Translations under genes and position numbers: made by a program
Notes under the pieces: model-generated
What the model was told of the DNA's origin: nothing
The model's input: the letters and a program-made list of their open reading frames with translations, nothing else
Databases searched by the model: none
Assembly (NCBI RefSeq): GCF_001591345.1
Contig: NZ_BCUS01000036.1
Coordinates: forward strand, 1-53,084
Origin: Variovorax boronicumulans NBRC 103145
GTDB taxonomy: Bacteria > Pseudomonadota > Gammaproteobacteria > Burkholderiales > Burkholderiaceae_C
DNA length: 53,084 nt
Direction: 5' to 3'
Shown: positions 37,752 through 46,743 of the stretch, piece by piece
How positions within the stretch are numbered: the stretch's first letter is position 1
How the letters are laid out: each line of letters begins with the position of its first letter

Positions 37752-38720
37752 ATGTCTTCTCCCACGCTGAACGCCCTCGTGCACACCATGCGCTACGAGG
37801 CCGACGGCATCGTCAGCGTCGAGTTCCGGCCGGCCACACCGGCGGTGGACTTTCCCGCCTTCGAGGCCGGCTCCCACATCGACCTGCACCTGCCCAACGG
37901 GCTGGTGCGCAGCTACTCGCTGTGCAACCCCTCGAGCGACCGCCAGCGCTACGTGGTGGGCGTGCTCAACGACCGCAAGAGCCGCGGCGGCTCGCGCTAC
38001 GTGCACCAGCAGCTGCGCGTGGGCATGACGCTGCCGATCTCGGCGCCGCGCAACAACTTCAAGCTGGAAGAGGGCGCCGAGCGCTCGGTGCTCGTGGCCG
38101 GCGGCATCGGCGTGACGCCCATCTGGTGCATGCTGCAGCGGCTCATCGCCATCGGCAAGCCGGTGGAGTTCGTGTACTGCGCACGCACCCGCAAGGAAGC
38201 CGCCTTCTGCGACGCCATCGAAGCGCTGGCCGCCGAGAAGTCGGTGCAGCTCACCTGGCACTTCGACGACGAGAAGGGCGCGCCGCCCGACCTCGCGTCG
38301 CTGCTGGGCGGCAAGGGCACCACCAGCCACTACTACTGCTGCGGCCCCACGCCGATGCTCGACGCCTTCGAAAAGAGCTGCGAGCAACTGGGCTACGCCA
38401 ACGCACACATCGAACGCTTCGCCGCCGTGCATGTGGAGGCGCCCAGCGCCACGCAGACCTGCGTGGTGCAGTGCGCCAAGAGCGGCAAGAGCGTCGAGGT
38501 GCCTCCGGGCAAGTCGATTCTCGACAGCCTGATCGACGCTGGCCTCAACCCCGACCACAGCTGCAAGGAAGGCGTCTGCGGCGCCTGCGAAACGGCGGTG
38601 CTCGAGGGCGAAGTCGATCACCACGACGGCATCCTCACCAAGATCGAACGTGCGTCCAACAAGACCATGATGATCTGCGTCTCTCGCTGCAAGGGCGAGC
38701 GACTGGTGCTGGACATTTGA
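37752..38720 (+). CDS. VanB/PDR-type oxygenase reductase (FMN, NAD(P)H, [2Fe-2S])
   Basis: A 322-aa iron-sulphur flavoprotein. FMN-binding RSYSLCNPS, nucleotide-binding GGIGVTPIWCML and CCGPTPMLDAF, then a C-terminal plant-type ferredoxin domain with C-x4-C-x2-C (CKEGVCGAC) and a fourth Cys in MMICVSRC. It transfers electrons from NAD(P)H to the Rieske oxygenase encoded 23 bp upstream, giving a class IA two-component system like VanAB or phthalate dioxygenase. Confidence 0.95.
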   Translation: MSSPTLNALVHTMRYEADGIVSVEFRPATPAVDFPAFEAGSHIDLHLPNGLVRSYSLCNPSSDRQRYVVGVLNDRKSRGGSRYVHQQLRVGMTLPISAPRNNFKLEEGAERSVLVAGGIGVTPIWCMLQRLIAIGKPVEFVYCARTRKEAAFCDAIEALAAEKSVQLTWHFDDEKGAPPDLASLLGGKGTTSHYYCCGPTPMLDAFEKSCEQLGYANAHIERFAAVHVEAPSATQTCVVQCAKSGKSVEVPPGKSILDSLIDAGLNPDHSCKEGVCGACETAVLEGEVDHHDGILTKIERASNKTMMICVSRCKGERLVLDI

Positions 38721-38776
38721 GAAGCTGAGGCCACAACCCACAAGACGGCCGAGAAGAAAACCAACCGAGACATTCA

Positions 38777-39883
38777 ATGAAAAAGTACTTGATCGCGATG
38801 GCTGCGGCCACCGCGGCTGGCGGAGCGCTGGCCCAATCTTCCGTGACGCTGTTCGGCGTCGTCGACGCCTCCGTGGTCTACACGCGTGGCAGCGGCAACG
38901 GATCGGCCCACAAGACGCAGCTGGGCAACAGCGGCAACATGTTCAGCCGCCTCGGTTTTCGCGGCACGGAAGACCTCGGCGGCGGCTACTCGGCCAACTT
39001 CTGGCTCGAGATGGGCCTGCAGAACGACAGCGGCACGGGCTTTCCGTCGAACTCGAACAACCAGGCCAGCGGCAACGGCACGCCTGGCGTGATGAGCTTC
39101 AACCGCCGCTCGACCGTGAGCCTGGCCGGCCCCTTCGGTGAAGTGCGCCTGGGCCGCGACTACGTGCCCGCCTTCTGGAACACCGCGATCTTCGACCCCT
39201 TCGGCACCGGCGGCGGCATCGGCGCCAACCAGATCTACTTCTCGGGCCTGGGCGGCCTGGTGGCACCCACTGGCACGCGCGCCTCGAACAGCATCGGCTA
39301 CTTCCTGCCGGCCAACCTGGGCGGCTTCTACGGCCAGGTGATGTACGCGATGGGCGAGAACGATTCGACCTCGGTGCTGCCCGGCACCCGGGTGTCGAAC
39401 AAGCGCGACGGCCAGCACACCGGCGCGCGCTTCGGCTACCAGAGCGGCGGCCTCAACGTGGCCATTGCCACCGGCCGCACGCGCTACGCCGCCGGCGACC
39501 TGCGCGTGACCAACCTCGGCGCGTCCTACACCTTCGATGCGGCGCTCATGAACCTCAAGCTCACGAGCGAGCTGTACAAGGAATCGAAGGGCAGCACCGA
39601 TGCCAAGGGCGTGCTGGTCGGCTTCCAGCTGCCCATCGGGCCGGGCGAGATCAAGGTCTCGTACGCGCGCTACAAGCTGGAGCCCGCCAACGCGGTGCGC
39701 GAGCCCACGTCGTCGAAGCTGGCCATCGGCTACGTGCACAACCTGTCCAAGCGCACGGCGGTGTACGGCACCATCGCGCGCATCAGCAACAAGAACGGTG
39801 CGACGCAGGCCCTGGCCGGCGCCATCACCATGCCCAACCGCGCCTCCAGCGGCGTCGAGTTCGGCATGCGGCACATGTTCTGA
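38777..39883 (+). CDS. Outer-membrane general porin (Gram-negative porin family)
   Basis: A 368-aa beta-barrel precursor. Signal peptide with cleavage after GGALA, then QSSVTLFGVVDASVVYT, the Burkholderiales porin opening. RLGFRGTEDLGGGY and the terminal FGMRHMF (aromatic last residue) are as expected for a trimeric 16-strand porin. Being last in line after the oxygenase pair with a 56-bp gap, it probably admits the substrate of the cluster. Confidence 0.94.
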   Translation: MKKYLIAMAAATAAGGALAQSSVTLFGVVDASVVYTRGSGNGSAHKTQLGNSGNMFSRLGFRGTEDLGGGYSANFWLEMGLQNDSGTGFPSNSNNQASGNGTPGVMSFNRRSTVSLAGPFGEVRLGRDYVPAFWNTAIFDPFGTGGGIGANQIYFSGLGGLVAPTGTRASNSIGYFLPANLGGFYGQVMYAMGENDSTSVLPGTRVSNKRDGQHTGARFGYQSGGLNVAIATGRTRYAAGDLRVTNLGASYTFDAALMNLKLTSELYKESKGSTDAKGVLVGFQLPIGPGEIKVSYARYKLEPANAVREPTSSKLAIGYVHNLSKRTAVYGTIARISNKNGATQALAGAITMPNRASSGVEFGMRHMF

Positions 39884-39898
39884 CGGGAAGGGGCCGGC

Positions 39899-41056
39899 AT
39901 GCGCGCAACCCCCGTCTGGCTGCAGGTGCGGCGCCTCGCGGCGCTGGCCCTCGGATCGCTGCTCGTGGCCGGCTGCGCCGGCATGTCGCCGGCGGCGCCG
40001 CCCGCGCCCGGCCAGCTGCTGCTGGCCAGCCCCGACAAGCTGCACGGCCTGCCCGACGCAGGGCGCAACTGGGTCATATCGTACGCGTCCACCACCTTCG
40101 ACGGCGCAAACGCGGTGGTCGTCGGCCAGGTGGCGCTGCCGCGCACGCGCGCGCCCGCCGGCGGCTATCCGGTGATCGCCTGGGCCAACGGCTCGACCGG
40201 GCTCGCGCCCCAGTGCGCGCCTTCGCTGGTCGTGAACCGCGAGCGCGATGCCTTCCTCAACGCCTGGGTGCAGCAAGGCTATGCCGTGGTGCGCACCGAC
40301 TACGCAGGGTGGGGCGCCTTCGGTCCGGTGCCCGACCTGCACAGCCGCAGCAATGCCGAGAACCTGGCCGATGCCGTGGCGGCCGCGCATGCGCTCGACG
40401 GCGTGAAGCTGCGCCCCGACTGGATCGCCGTGGGCCACAGCAAGGGCGGTGGCGCCGTGCTGTGGGCCGCCGGCCTGCCGGACCGCAGCGCCGGCCGCTA
40501 CCCGCTGCGCGCGGCGATCGCCATCGCCCCCACGGGGCCCGGCGTGCTGCGGTTCATGGACAGCGTGATGCGCGGCGAAGCGGTGGCCGTCCCGGCGTTG
40601 CCCTTCGTGTCGCTGACCGTGATGAGCGCCAAGGCGATGAACCCGGCCATCGACGTGCAGGCCCTGGCCTCGCCCGCGCTGCGCCCGCACCTCGAGGCGA
40701 TGGGCTCGGCCTGCCTCTCGGGGCTGTTCGCGATGCCGCCGCTGCCGCCGGGGCCGTACCTGAAGCCCGGCGCGGCGTACGACGCGATGGCACGGCTGCT
40801 GGCCGCGCAGGATGCCTCGTCGCTCACGATGCGGGTGCCCGTGTCGGTCATCCAGGGCGAGAAGGACGAGACGACGGTCACGCCCGACACCACGGCGGCG
40901 ATGGTGCGCAGCCTGTGTGCGCGCGGCGCGACCGTGCAACTGAAGCAGTACGCCGGACAGACCCACCGGTCGGTCATCGGCGCCTCGCAATCCGACGCGT
41001 TCGGGTTCGCCCGAACGGTCCTCGACGCAGGCAGGCCGGCGAGCGACTGTCCCTGA
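39899..41056 (+). CDS. Lipase/alpha-beta hydrolase lipoprotein
   Basis: A 385-aa exported protein with a lipobox LVAGC near residue 26. It has the secretory-lipase layout: PVIAWANGSTG for the oxyanion region, nucleophile Ser in GHSKGGGAV, a late Asp in VIQGEKDETT and His in GQTHRSVIG. It would hydrolyse an ester at the outer membrane or periplasm. It could release the aromatic acid that the cytoplasmic enzymes degrade. It starts 15 bp after the porin stop. Confidence 0.88.
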   Translation: MRATPVWLQVRRLAALALGSLLVAGCAGMSPAAPPAPGQLLLASPDKLHGLPDAGRNWVISYASTTFDGANAVVVGQVALPRTRAPAGGYPVIAWANGSTGLAPQCAPSLVVNRERDAFLNAWVQQGYAVVRTDYAGWGAFGPVPDLHSRSNAENLADAVAAAHALDGVKLRPDWIAVGHSKGGGAVLWAAGLPDRSAGRYPLRAAIAIAPTGPGVLRFMDSVMRGEAVAVPALPFVSLTVMSAKAMNPAIDVQALASPALRPHLEAMGSACLSGLFAMPPLPPGPYLKPGAAYDAMARLLAAQDASSLTMRVPVSVIQGEKDETTVTPDTTAAMVRSLCARGATVQLKQYAGQTHRSVIGASQSDAFGFARTVLDAGRPASDCP

Positions 41057-41097
41057 AGCCGCACCGGCCCCCGTGCAACCCACCTGAGAAGAATCCC

Positions 41098-42414
41098 ATG
41101 TCATCCAAGGCCATGCGCTGGTACGGGGTCGTCACCCTGTTCGTGATCGTCGCGATCTCCTACGTCGACCGCATCAACATCGCGGTGCTGATCACCGATG
41201 CGGCCTTCCTGAAGCACGTGGCCCTCGACGCCTCCGACCGCGTGAGCCAGGGCCTGCTGGCCACGGCCTTCATGCTGGGCTACGGCATCTCGGCCTTCGT
41301 GCTCACGCCGTTCTGCTCGGCGCTGTTCGGCGTGCGGCGCAGCCTGATCTACGGCCTCGTGCTGTGGGGCGTGGTGACCTGGGCCTCGCCCATGTTCAAC
41401 AGCTACGGCCTGCTGCTGGCCTCGCGCGTGCTGCTGGGCGTGTCGGAGGGGCCGCTGTTCTCGCTGGCTTCGTCGTACATCAAGGCGCACTTCAAGAGCG
41501 ACGAGAACGGCAAGCCCAATGCGCTGGTGAACATGGGCACGGGCCTGGGCCTGGCGGTGGGCTATCCGCTGGTGGGCTACCTGCTCACGCAGTTCGAATG
41601 GGACAGCTCGTTCCACGTGCTGGGCGTGCTCAACATCGTGCTGGGCATTCCGCTGGTGCTGGCCTTCGTGCGCATGCCCGCAGGGCACGGCGACGGCATC
41701 AAGCCTTCGTCGCTGGGCGATGCGATGTCGCGCGTGGCGGGCATCGTGAAGGGCGCGTTGCACACGCGGCACCTGTTCCTCATCACGCTGCTGACCTCGG
41801 CGGCGCTGGCCTACCTCTGGGGCAGCAGCAACTGGCTGCCGACCTACCTGCGCGAGGCGCGCGGCTTCTCGCTGCGCGAGATGGGCTGGATCGCCTCGCT
41901 GCCGCAGTACGCGACGGTGCTCGCGGTGTTCACGGGCGGCGTGCTCATCGACAAGCTCGGGCGCGACCGCGTGCCCTTCATCTTCATGGGCGCGAGCGCG
42001 GGCGTGGCACTGTCGGTGCTGCTGGCGATCAATGCGCGTGACCCGTACATGGCCGCGACCTGCCTCGTGGCGGCGAACTTCTTCTGGGGCCTGCAAAGCC
42101 CCGCCATTCCAAGCACCGTGCAGCACTGCTCGCGGCCCGAGCACACGGCCAGTGCCTTCGGCGTGACCAACGGCGTGGGCAGCCTCGTGGCGGGCTTCAT
42201 GCCGGCGCTGATGGGCGGCGTGATCAGCGCGGTGTCGCATGGCTCGGGCGCGGCGAGCACGGCGGTGACGGCGGCCTCGTCGGCGGCGGGTTTCTTCGCG
42301 GGCTTTGCACTGCTCATCGGCACGCAGGTCGTCGTGTTCGCATGCGGCTTTCTGCTGTGGTGGCGCGAGCGTGCGCAACGCACCGCTGCAGTCTCTGGTT
42401 CACAGCTTTCGTAG
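41098..42414 (+). CDS. MFS transporter, probable organic/aromatic acid permease
   Basis: A 438-aa inner-membrane protein with about 12 hydrophobic helices. The first-helix SYVDRINIAVL motif (D-R-x-N) is typical of the anion:cation symporter family, which includes aromatic-acid, tartrate and hexuronate carriers. The central loop (about 190-220) is hydrophilic as usual. Together with the porin and Bug proteins it supplies the import side of the cluster. It is the last gene; a stem with ACTGTG/CACAGT arms follows the stop. Confidence 0.93.
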   Translation: MSSKAMRWYGVVTLFVIVAISYVDRINIAVLITDAAFLKHVALDASDRVSQGLLATAFMLGYGISAFVLTPFCSALFGVRRSLIYGLVLWGVVTWASPMFNSYGLLLASRVLLGVSEGPLFSLASSYIKAHFKSDENGKPNALVNMGTGLGLAVGYPLVGYLLTQFEWDSSFHVLGVLNIVLGIPLVLAFVRMPAGHGDGIKPSSLGDAMSRVAGIVKGALHTRHLFLITLLTSAALAYLWGSSNWLPTYLREARGFSLREMGWIASLPQYATVLAVFTGGVLIDKLGRDRVPFIFMGASAGVALSVLLAINARDPYMAATCLVAANFFWGLQSPAIPSTVQHCSRPEHTASAFGVTNGVGSLVAGFMPALMGGVISAVSHGSGAASTAVTAASSAAGFFAGFALLIGTQVVVFACGFLLWWRERAQRTAAVSGSQLS

Positions 42415-42439
42415 CCTTCGCCGCGGCTTGAACCTTCGT

Positions 42440-42461
42440 ACTGTGGCCGCTTCGTCACAGT
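42440..42461 (+). terminator. Possible weak terminator stem after MFS gene
   Basis: ACTGTG (42440-42445) pairs with CACAGT (42456-42461), extended by CTTC/GAAG with a 2-nt bulge. No U-run, so termination is uncertain. Confidence 0.3.
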
Positions 42462-42526
42462 GAAGGCCCCGTGTCTTTGTCATCTGCGTGAGCAGGTGTT
42501 TCGGTCGCAGAACCATCTTCGTATCG

Positions 42527-42549
42527 CATGGCACGCGTCGCGTGCCATG
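42527..42549. repeat. Strong perfect inverted repeat (10-bp arms)
   Basis: CATGGCACGC-GTC-GCGTGCCATG. It lies 111 bp before a possible small ORF and about 520 bp before the aminopeptidase gene. It could be an RNA hairpin in a leader or a dyad operator. Confidence 0.6.
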
Positions 42550-42659
42550 ACGCCATTCGGCCTATCGCGCGCGAACAATTGGAGAGAGAAAAGTTCCGCG
42601 GATCGTTGAGCTCATTGCATCGATCAGCTACAACTGCGTGCACTTCAACGGACGAGGGA

Positions 42660-42776
42660 ATGCGCGTGAAATCAACCACAAGAGCCGCAGCCAGTCTTGC
42701 CGTCGCCATCGCTTTCGCCATGGCCCCGGCCGTTCACCTGACGGGTGAACGCATCGCGTCGATGCACGGGCACTGA
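42660..42776 (+). CDS. Possible 38-aa exported peptide
   Basis: The ATG at 42660 is preceded by GAGGGA. The peptide begins MRVKSTTRAAASLAVAIAFA, a basic start plus hydrophobic core like a signal peptide, and continues to VHLTGERIASMHGH. The last third of the ORF contains a perfect hairpin CGTTCACC-TGACG-GGTGAACG (42731-42751). No family recognised. It may be a real small secreted peptide or a leader ORF; evidence is limited to start signal and composition. Confidence 0.4.
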   Translation: MRVKSTTRAAASLAVAIAFAMAPAVHLTGERIASMHGH

Positions 42777-43069
42777 GCCCGGCCCGCGACACCCCACCGC
42801 GTTCACACGCTCCCCCCACACCCCGCGTCCTGACGGGAATGGCGCCGCTCGCCCCGCGCATCCTGGGACCTCCGCAGCACCTGCGGTGCGGTTCGGCCTG
42901 AGCCTGCGTTCCTGACGAACTGGTTGTTCGCCGGGAGGGCGCTGTGCTGCCCGCATTTCCTGTTGATCTGTCGTTCCACTCATCCCGCGCGCGTCACGCG
43001 CATCGCCGGCTATCCGCCGGTGCCTGCGGTGCGGCGCATGTTCCTTACCAAGAGTACCCAGAGGCGATC
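42777..43069. other. Untranslated stretch upstream of aminopeptidase
   Basis: These 293 bp hold no supported gene. In-frame extension of the aminopeptidase to 42944 lacks a signal peptide and is rejected. No clear promoter hexamers or further strong repeats were recognised. Confidence 0.5.
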
Positions 43070-45304
43070 ATGAAATCACTGAATACACCTGTCGTTCATT
43101 GCCTGGCCCTCACGGCCGTGACCCTTGCCGCGTTGACGGCCTGCGGCGGCGGCGGAGACAGCGGCGGTGGCGCATCCTTCGGCGGCTCCGGCCTGAACGC
43201 GCCGTCGCTGGCCAACGCGCCCGCGGCCGACAGCGGCGACACCACCAAGAAGACACCCGACGACGGCGTGCCCGCCGCACCCGAATCGGCAGTGGCCGCG
43301 GTCGATCGTTCGGCCCGGCCGATGGAACTGCCCGACACGGTCTGGCCCGTGAACTACAAGCTGTGGTTCCGCCCCGATGCGGCGCTCAAGACTTTCGTGG
43401 GCCGCGCCGACGTGGAGATCGACGTGCTCAAGCCGGTCGACGCCATCGTCGTCGCCGCGCACGACCTCAACTTTGCGCGCGGGCGCACCACGCTGCGCAA
43501 GGTGTCCAAGCCGGGCGAGGTGATCCCGCTGATTCCCACGCCGCAGACGCGCGGCGACTTCGTGCAGCTGCGGCTGAACGACGGCCAGATCGCCAAGGGC
43601 AAGTACCTGCTGCACATGGAGTGGGACGGCAAGATCCAGTTCTCCGATGCCGAGTACTGCACGCCGGAAGTGATGGCGAAGAACCCGCTGTGCTCGGCCG
43701 CGTCGGGCATCTTCAAGGTGGGGCTCTCGACGCCCGAGGGCGTGAGCAGCGACGCCATCGTGACGCAGGGCGAAACCAACTTCGCGCGCCAGTGGTTCCC
43801 GGGCTGGGACGAGCCGGCCTTCCGCCACACCTTCGAGATCTCGGCCGAGGTGCCGGGCGACTGGAAGACCGTGTCCAACGGCGCGCAGACCGAGGCCGTG
43901 AAACTGCCCGACGGCTACCAGCGCGTGGCCTTCGAGAAGACGCCTTCGATGCCGATGTACCTGGCCTTCTTCGGCGGCGGCAAGTTCGACATCCTGGCCG
44001 ACACCTTCAAGAACCCGCTCGATGGCAGCGACATGGCGCTGCGCTGGTTCACGCCGCCGGGCCGCTCCGACTGGGCCAAGTTCGCGATGGAGTGGACCAA
44101 GGTGTCGATGGACTACTACTACAAGTACACCGGCATCTCGCTGCCTTTCAAGAAGTTCGACACCGTGGCCGCCAACGACAGCTACGACAACAAACCCAAC
44201 ACCGGCTTCGGCGGCATGGAGAACTGGGGTGCGATCTTCGAGTTTGCCGATGCGGTGCTCACCAAGCCCGGCGACAAGCCCACGCTGTACTCGGTGACCG
44301 TGGTCACGCACGAGGTGGCGCACCAGTGGTTCGGCGACCTCGTCACGCTCGACTGGTGGGACAACGTGTGGCTCAACGAGTCGTTCGCGCGCTGGTTCGA
44401 ACGACGCACCACGATCAAGTTCCACCCCGAGTACTACAGCTTCTCCGACTACGTGCTCGACAAGCACAACGTGATCGTGGCCGACCTGAAGCCGTCGGCC
44501 GTGCCGGTGCAGCGCAACCTGAACGACGCGGGTTCGTTCGGCTTCATCAGTCCGTCGATCTTCGTCTACAACAAGGGCAGCCACGTGCTGGAGACGATCC
44601 AGAACTACATCGGCGAAGAGGCGATGCAGAAGGGCCTGCAGATCTACCTGAAGGACTATGCGTACGGCAACGTCACGCCCACGCGCTTGTGGACCTCGCT
44701 GGAAAAGGCCACCAACAAGAAGGTCAGCGACATCGGCGACAGCCTCATCCGCCAGACCGGCGTGCCGCTGCTCACCGTGGACGCACAGTGCGCCGGCAAC
44801 CGCACCTACGTGAACATCACGCAGGAGTCGTTCCCCAACCAGAACCAGTTCCCGGCCTCGACGTGGACCATTCCCGTCACGCTGGCGTACGGCGACGCGA
44901 TGGAAAAGCGCGAGACCTTCGTGATGTCGAACAACGCCACGCAGGTCGAGCTGCCGGGCTGCACCGCGGTGCTGGCCGGGCCGACGGGGCAGGACTACTA
45001 CGTGAGCAACTACAGCGCGCCCTCGTGGAGCAACCTGCTGGCTAAGGTGCAGAACTTCGCGGGCAACAAGCCGCTGCTGCTGAACATCGAGCGCGATGCC
45101 TTCCGCCTGCTGGGCGTGGGGCGCATCACGCAGGCGCAGTACGACCAGATCAAGGGTGTGCTCAACCTGCCGGCGCCGCTGCTCGCCAAGACGCAGCAGA
45201 GCCAGCAGAAGATGGCGGCGGTGGAGGCGGGCGGCAAGGAAGAGTACCCGCACGCGCTGCGCTTCCAGGGCAACCTGACGCTGCGCGAGAACCAGAAGCG
45301 TTGA
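43070..45304 (+). CDS. M1-family metallo-aminopeptidase, lipoprotein
   Basis: A 744-aa exported protease. The start at 43070 opens a signal sequence ending in a lipobox-like LTAC, followed by a Gly/Ser-rich linker. The M1 substrate-binding motif GGMENWG is near residue 380. Zinc ligands are H414, H418 and E437 (HEVAH, then NES after 18 residues). It removes N-terminal residues from peptides, here outside the cytoplasm, presumably for peptide scavenging. Classical PepN is cytoplasmic, so the lipoprotein location is notable. It is a single transcription unit with a long leader. Confidence 0.95.
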   Translation: MKSLNTPVVHCLALTAVTLAALTACGGGGDSGGGASFGGSGLNAPSLANAPAADSGDTTKKTPDDGVPAAPESAVAAVDRSARPMELPDTVWPVNYKLWFRPDAALKTFVGRADVEIDVLKPVDAIVVAAHDLNFARGRTTLRKVSKPGEVIPLIPTPQTRGDFVQLRLNDGQIAKGKYLLHMEWDGKIQFSDAEYCTPEVMAKNPLCSAASGIFKVGLSTPEGVSSDAIVTQGETNFARQWFPGWDEPAFRHTFEISAEVPGDWKTVSNGAQTEAVKLPDGYQRVAFEKTPSMPMYLAFFGGGKFDILADTFKNPLDGSDMALRWFTPPGRSDWAKFAMEWTKVSMDYYYKYTGISLPFKKFDTVAANDSYDNKPNTGFGGMENWGAIFEFADAVLTKPGDKPTLYSVTVVTHEVAHQWFGDLVTLDWWDNVWLNESFARWFERRTTIKFHPEYYSFSDYVLDKHNVIVADLKPSAVPVQRNLNDAGSFGFISPSIFVYNKGSHVLETIQNYIGEEAMQKGLQIYLKDYAYGNVTPTRLWTSLEKATNKKVSDIGDSLIRQTGVPLLTVDAQCAGNRTYVNITQESFPNQNQFPASTWTIPVTLAYGDAMEKRETFVMSNNATQVELPGCTAVLAGPTGQDYYVSNYSAPSWSNLLAKVQNFAGNKPLLLNIERDAFRLLGVGRITQAQYDQIKGVLNLPAPLLAKTQQSQQKMAAVEAGGKEEYPHALRFQGNLTLRENQKR

Positions 45305-45384
45305 GTTGTTGAGCCTTCTTTCGTGAATCTCGCATGTGCCGCTGGGCGTGCCTGGCGGCGCATGCGTCACCCCATTCGAATCTC

Positions 45385-45792
45385 ATGAAAACACTTCTGA
45401 ACTCTTTGCTGGCAGTGGCCTGCGTCTCGCTGCTTTCGGCCTGCGGCGCACGCGGCGGGCCCGAGACCGAGCTGGTCGGCGTCTACGCCGTCGAACGTAA
45501 CGGCGTGCTCAAGGAGGTCGTCAAGATCGAGCGCGACGGCGACCGCTACATCATGCGCGACAAGGTGCGCACGCCCGAATGGAGCGAGCCCAAGATGCAG
45601 ATGCAGCCGGTGACGCGCGAGCGCTGGAGCCGCATCACCACCGACACGGAGAACACGTCCTTCGTCGGCATCTCGAGCGACCAGCTCGGCATCTTCAAGG
45701 TGCCGCCCGGTTGGCAGAAGAACGGCTTCAAAACCCAGACGGGCTACTTCCTGTTCTATTCGCAGGGACCGGTGGAAGCGCACAAGCTTTGA
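45385..45792 (+). CDS. Small lipoprotein of unknown function
   Basis: A 135-aa protein. ATG 45385 opens a signal peptide ending in the lipobox LLSAC. The mature part (about 115 aa) has LVGVYAVERNGVLKEVVKIERDGDRY-type beta strands and is hydrophilic. No family recognised. It follows the aminopeptidase by 80 bp. An upstream start at 45334 would mask the signal peptide, so it was not used. Confidence 0.75.
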   Translation: MKTLLNSLLAVACVSLLSACGARGGPETELVGVYAVERNGVLKEVVKIERDGDRYIMRDKVRTPEWSEPKMQMQPVTRERWSRITTDTENTSFVGISSDQLGIFKVPPGWQKNGFKTQTGYFLFYSQGPVEAHKL

Positions 45793-45938
45793 GAGGCCGG
45801 CACCACGACAGCGCCCATCGTGCGCAGGACACTGGGTGCTTCCCGCAGCGAAATCAAGGAGGAGGCCGAAGGCCGGGGGACATTCGCGGAGGGAAGTACC
45901 CGGTGGCCTGTGCACGCGCCCTGAACAAGAGCGCCTAG

Positions 45939-46673
45939 TTACGGCGCAACGATCGCGCCTTCGATGCGATGGCGCTTCAACGCATCGGCCACGAAGCCCG
46001 AAGCCTTCATCTCTTCGACGAAGGCCGCAAGCAGCGCCTGCGCCTCGGCCCCCCGACTGGCCGGCGTCCCCATCGCCTGCTGGATCACCATGAAGCGCCC
46101 CGGCAGCACGCGCACCCCAGGTGCACGGGCCGCCTCGCTTTCGAGCAGCTGGCGGATGCCCGCCGCCACCTCGACCTCGCCCGCACGCAGTGCAGCGAGC
46201 GCAGGCCCCGCGCCCTGGAGGCGCACGATCTCCGCCGCCTTGATCTCGCGCGTGAGGAACAGGTCGTAGGCGCTCCCAGAGCCGACCGAGATGCGGTGGC
46301 CTTGGGCATCGACCTGCGCGTTGTCGGTCAGCGCAGAAGATTCGGGCACGAGGTAGCTGCCTTCGATCAGCACGTAAGGCGCCGTGAAGCGCAGCCCTTC
46401 GCTGCGCGCCGGATCGACCGCGAAGAAACCGATGTCGGCCTTCTCGTTCTTCACCGCGTCCACCGAGGCCGCGGCCTTCTCGAACACCACCAGCTCGATG
46501 CCCACGCCAAGGCGCCGCGCGAACTCGCGGGCCAGGTCGATCGACACGCCGACCGGTTCGCCCGTGGTGGCGTCCTTGTTGGCCAGGATCGGATTGCCGA
46601 GGTTGATCGAGGCGCGCAGCGTGCCGCTGGGCGCGAAGGCGGTCACGAGGGCGGAAGAGGGCGATGTGGTCAT
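45939..46673 (-). CDS. Amino-acid-type solute-binding protein (SBP_bac_3) without signal peptide
   Basis: A 244-aa protein of the family-3 periplasmic-binding fold: LRASINLGNPILA, VGVSIDLAREFARRLGV, ADIGFFAVDPARSEGLRFTAPYV are the characteristic lobes. The N-terminus (MTTSPSSALVTAFAPSG) has no signal peptide or membrane helix, and no better start with one is visible upstream before 46744. No ABC permease or ATPase is adjacent. It may be a cytoplasmic binding protein or an enzyme of the cyclohexadienyl-dehydratase type. It is separated by 70 bp from the next minus-strand gene. Confidence 0.82.
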   Translation of the reverse strand: MTTSPSSALVTAFAPSGTLRASINLGNPILANKDATTGEPVGVSIDLAREFARRLGVGIELVVFEKAAASVDAVKNEKADIGFFAVDPARSEGLRFTAPYVLIEGSYLVPESSALTDNAQVDAQGHRISVGSGSAYDLFLTREIKAAEIVRLQGAGPALAALRAGEVEVAAGIRQLLESEAARAPGVRVLPGRFMVIQQAMGTPASRGAEAQALLAAFVEEMKASGFVADALKRHRIEGAIVAP

Positions 46674-46743
46674 GGCGTCCGTTCGTCGGGAAGGCGGAAG
46701 GAGGGGATGAAGGGCGCCAGTTTACGGGCCGTGGGGCGCCGGA

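Noticed and set aside
38774..41104. 776-codon minus-strand frame over the porin and lipase genes
   Set aside because: Shadow frame; the plus strand has a signal peptide, porin motifs and a lipase active site.
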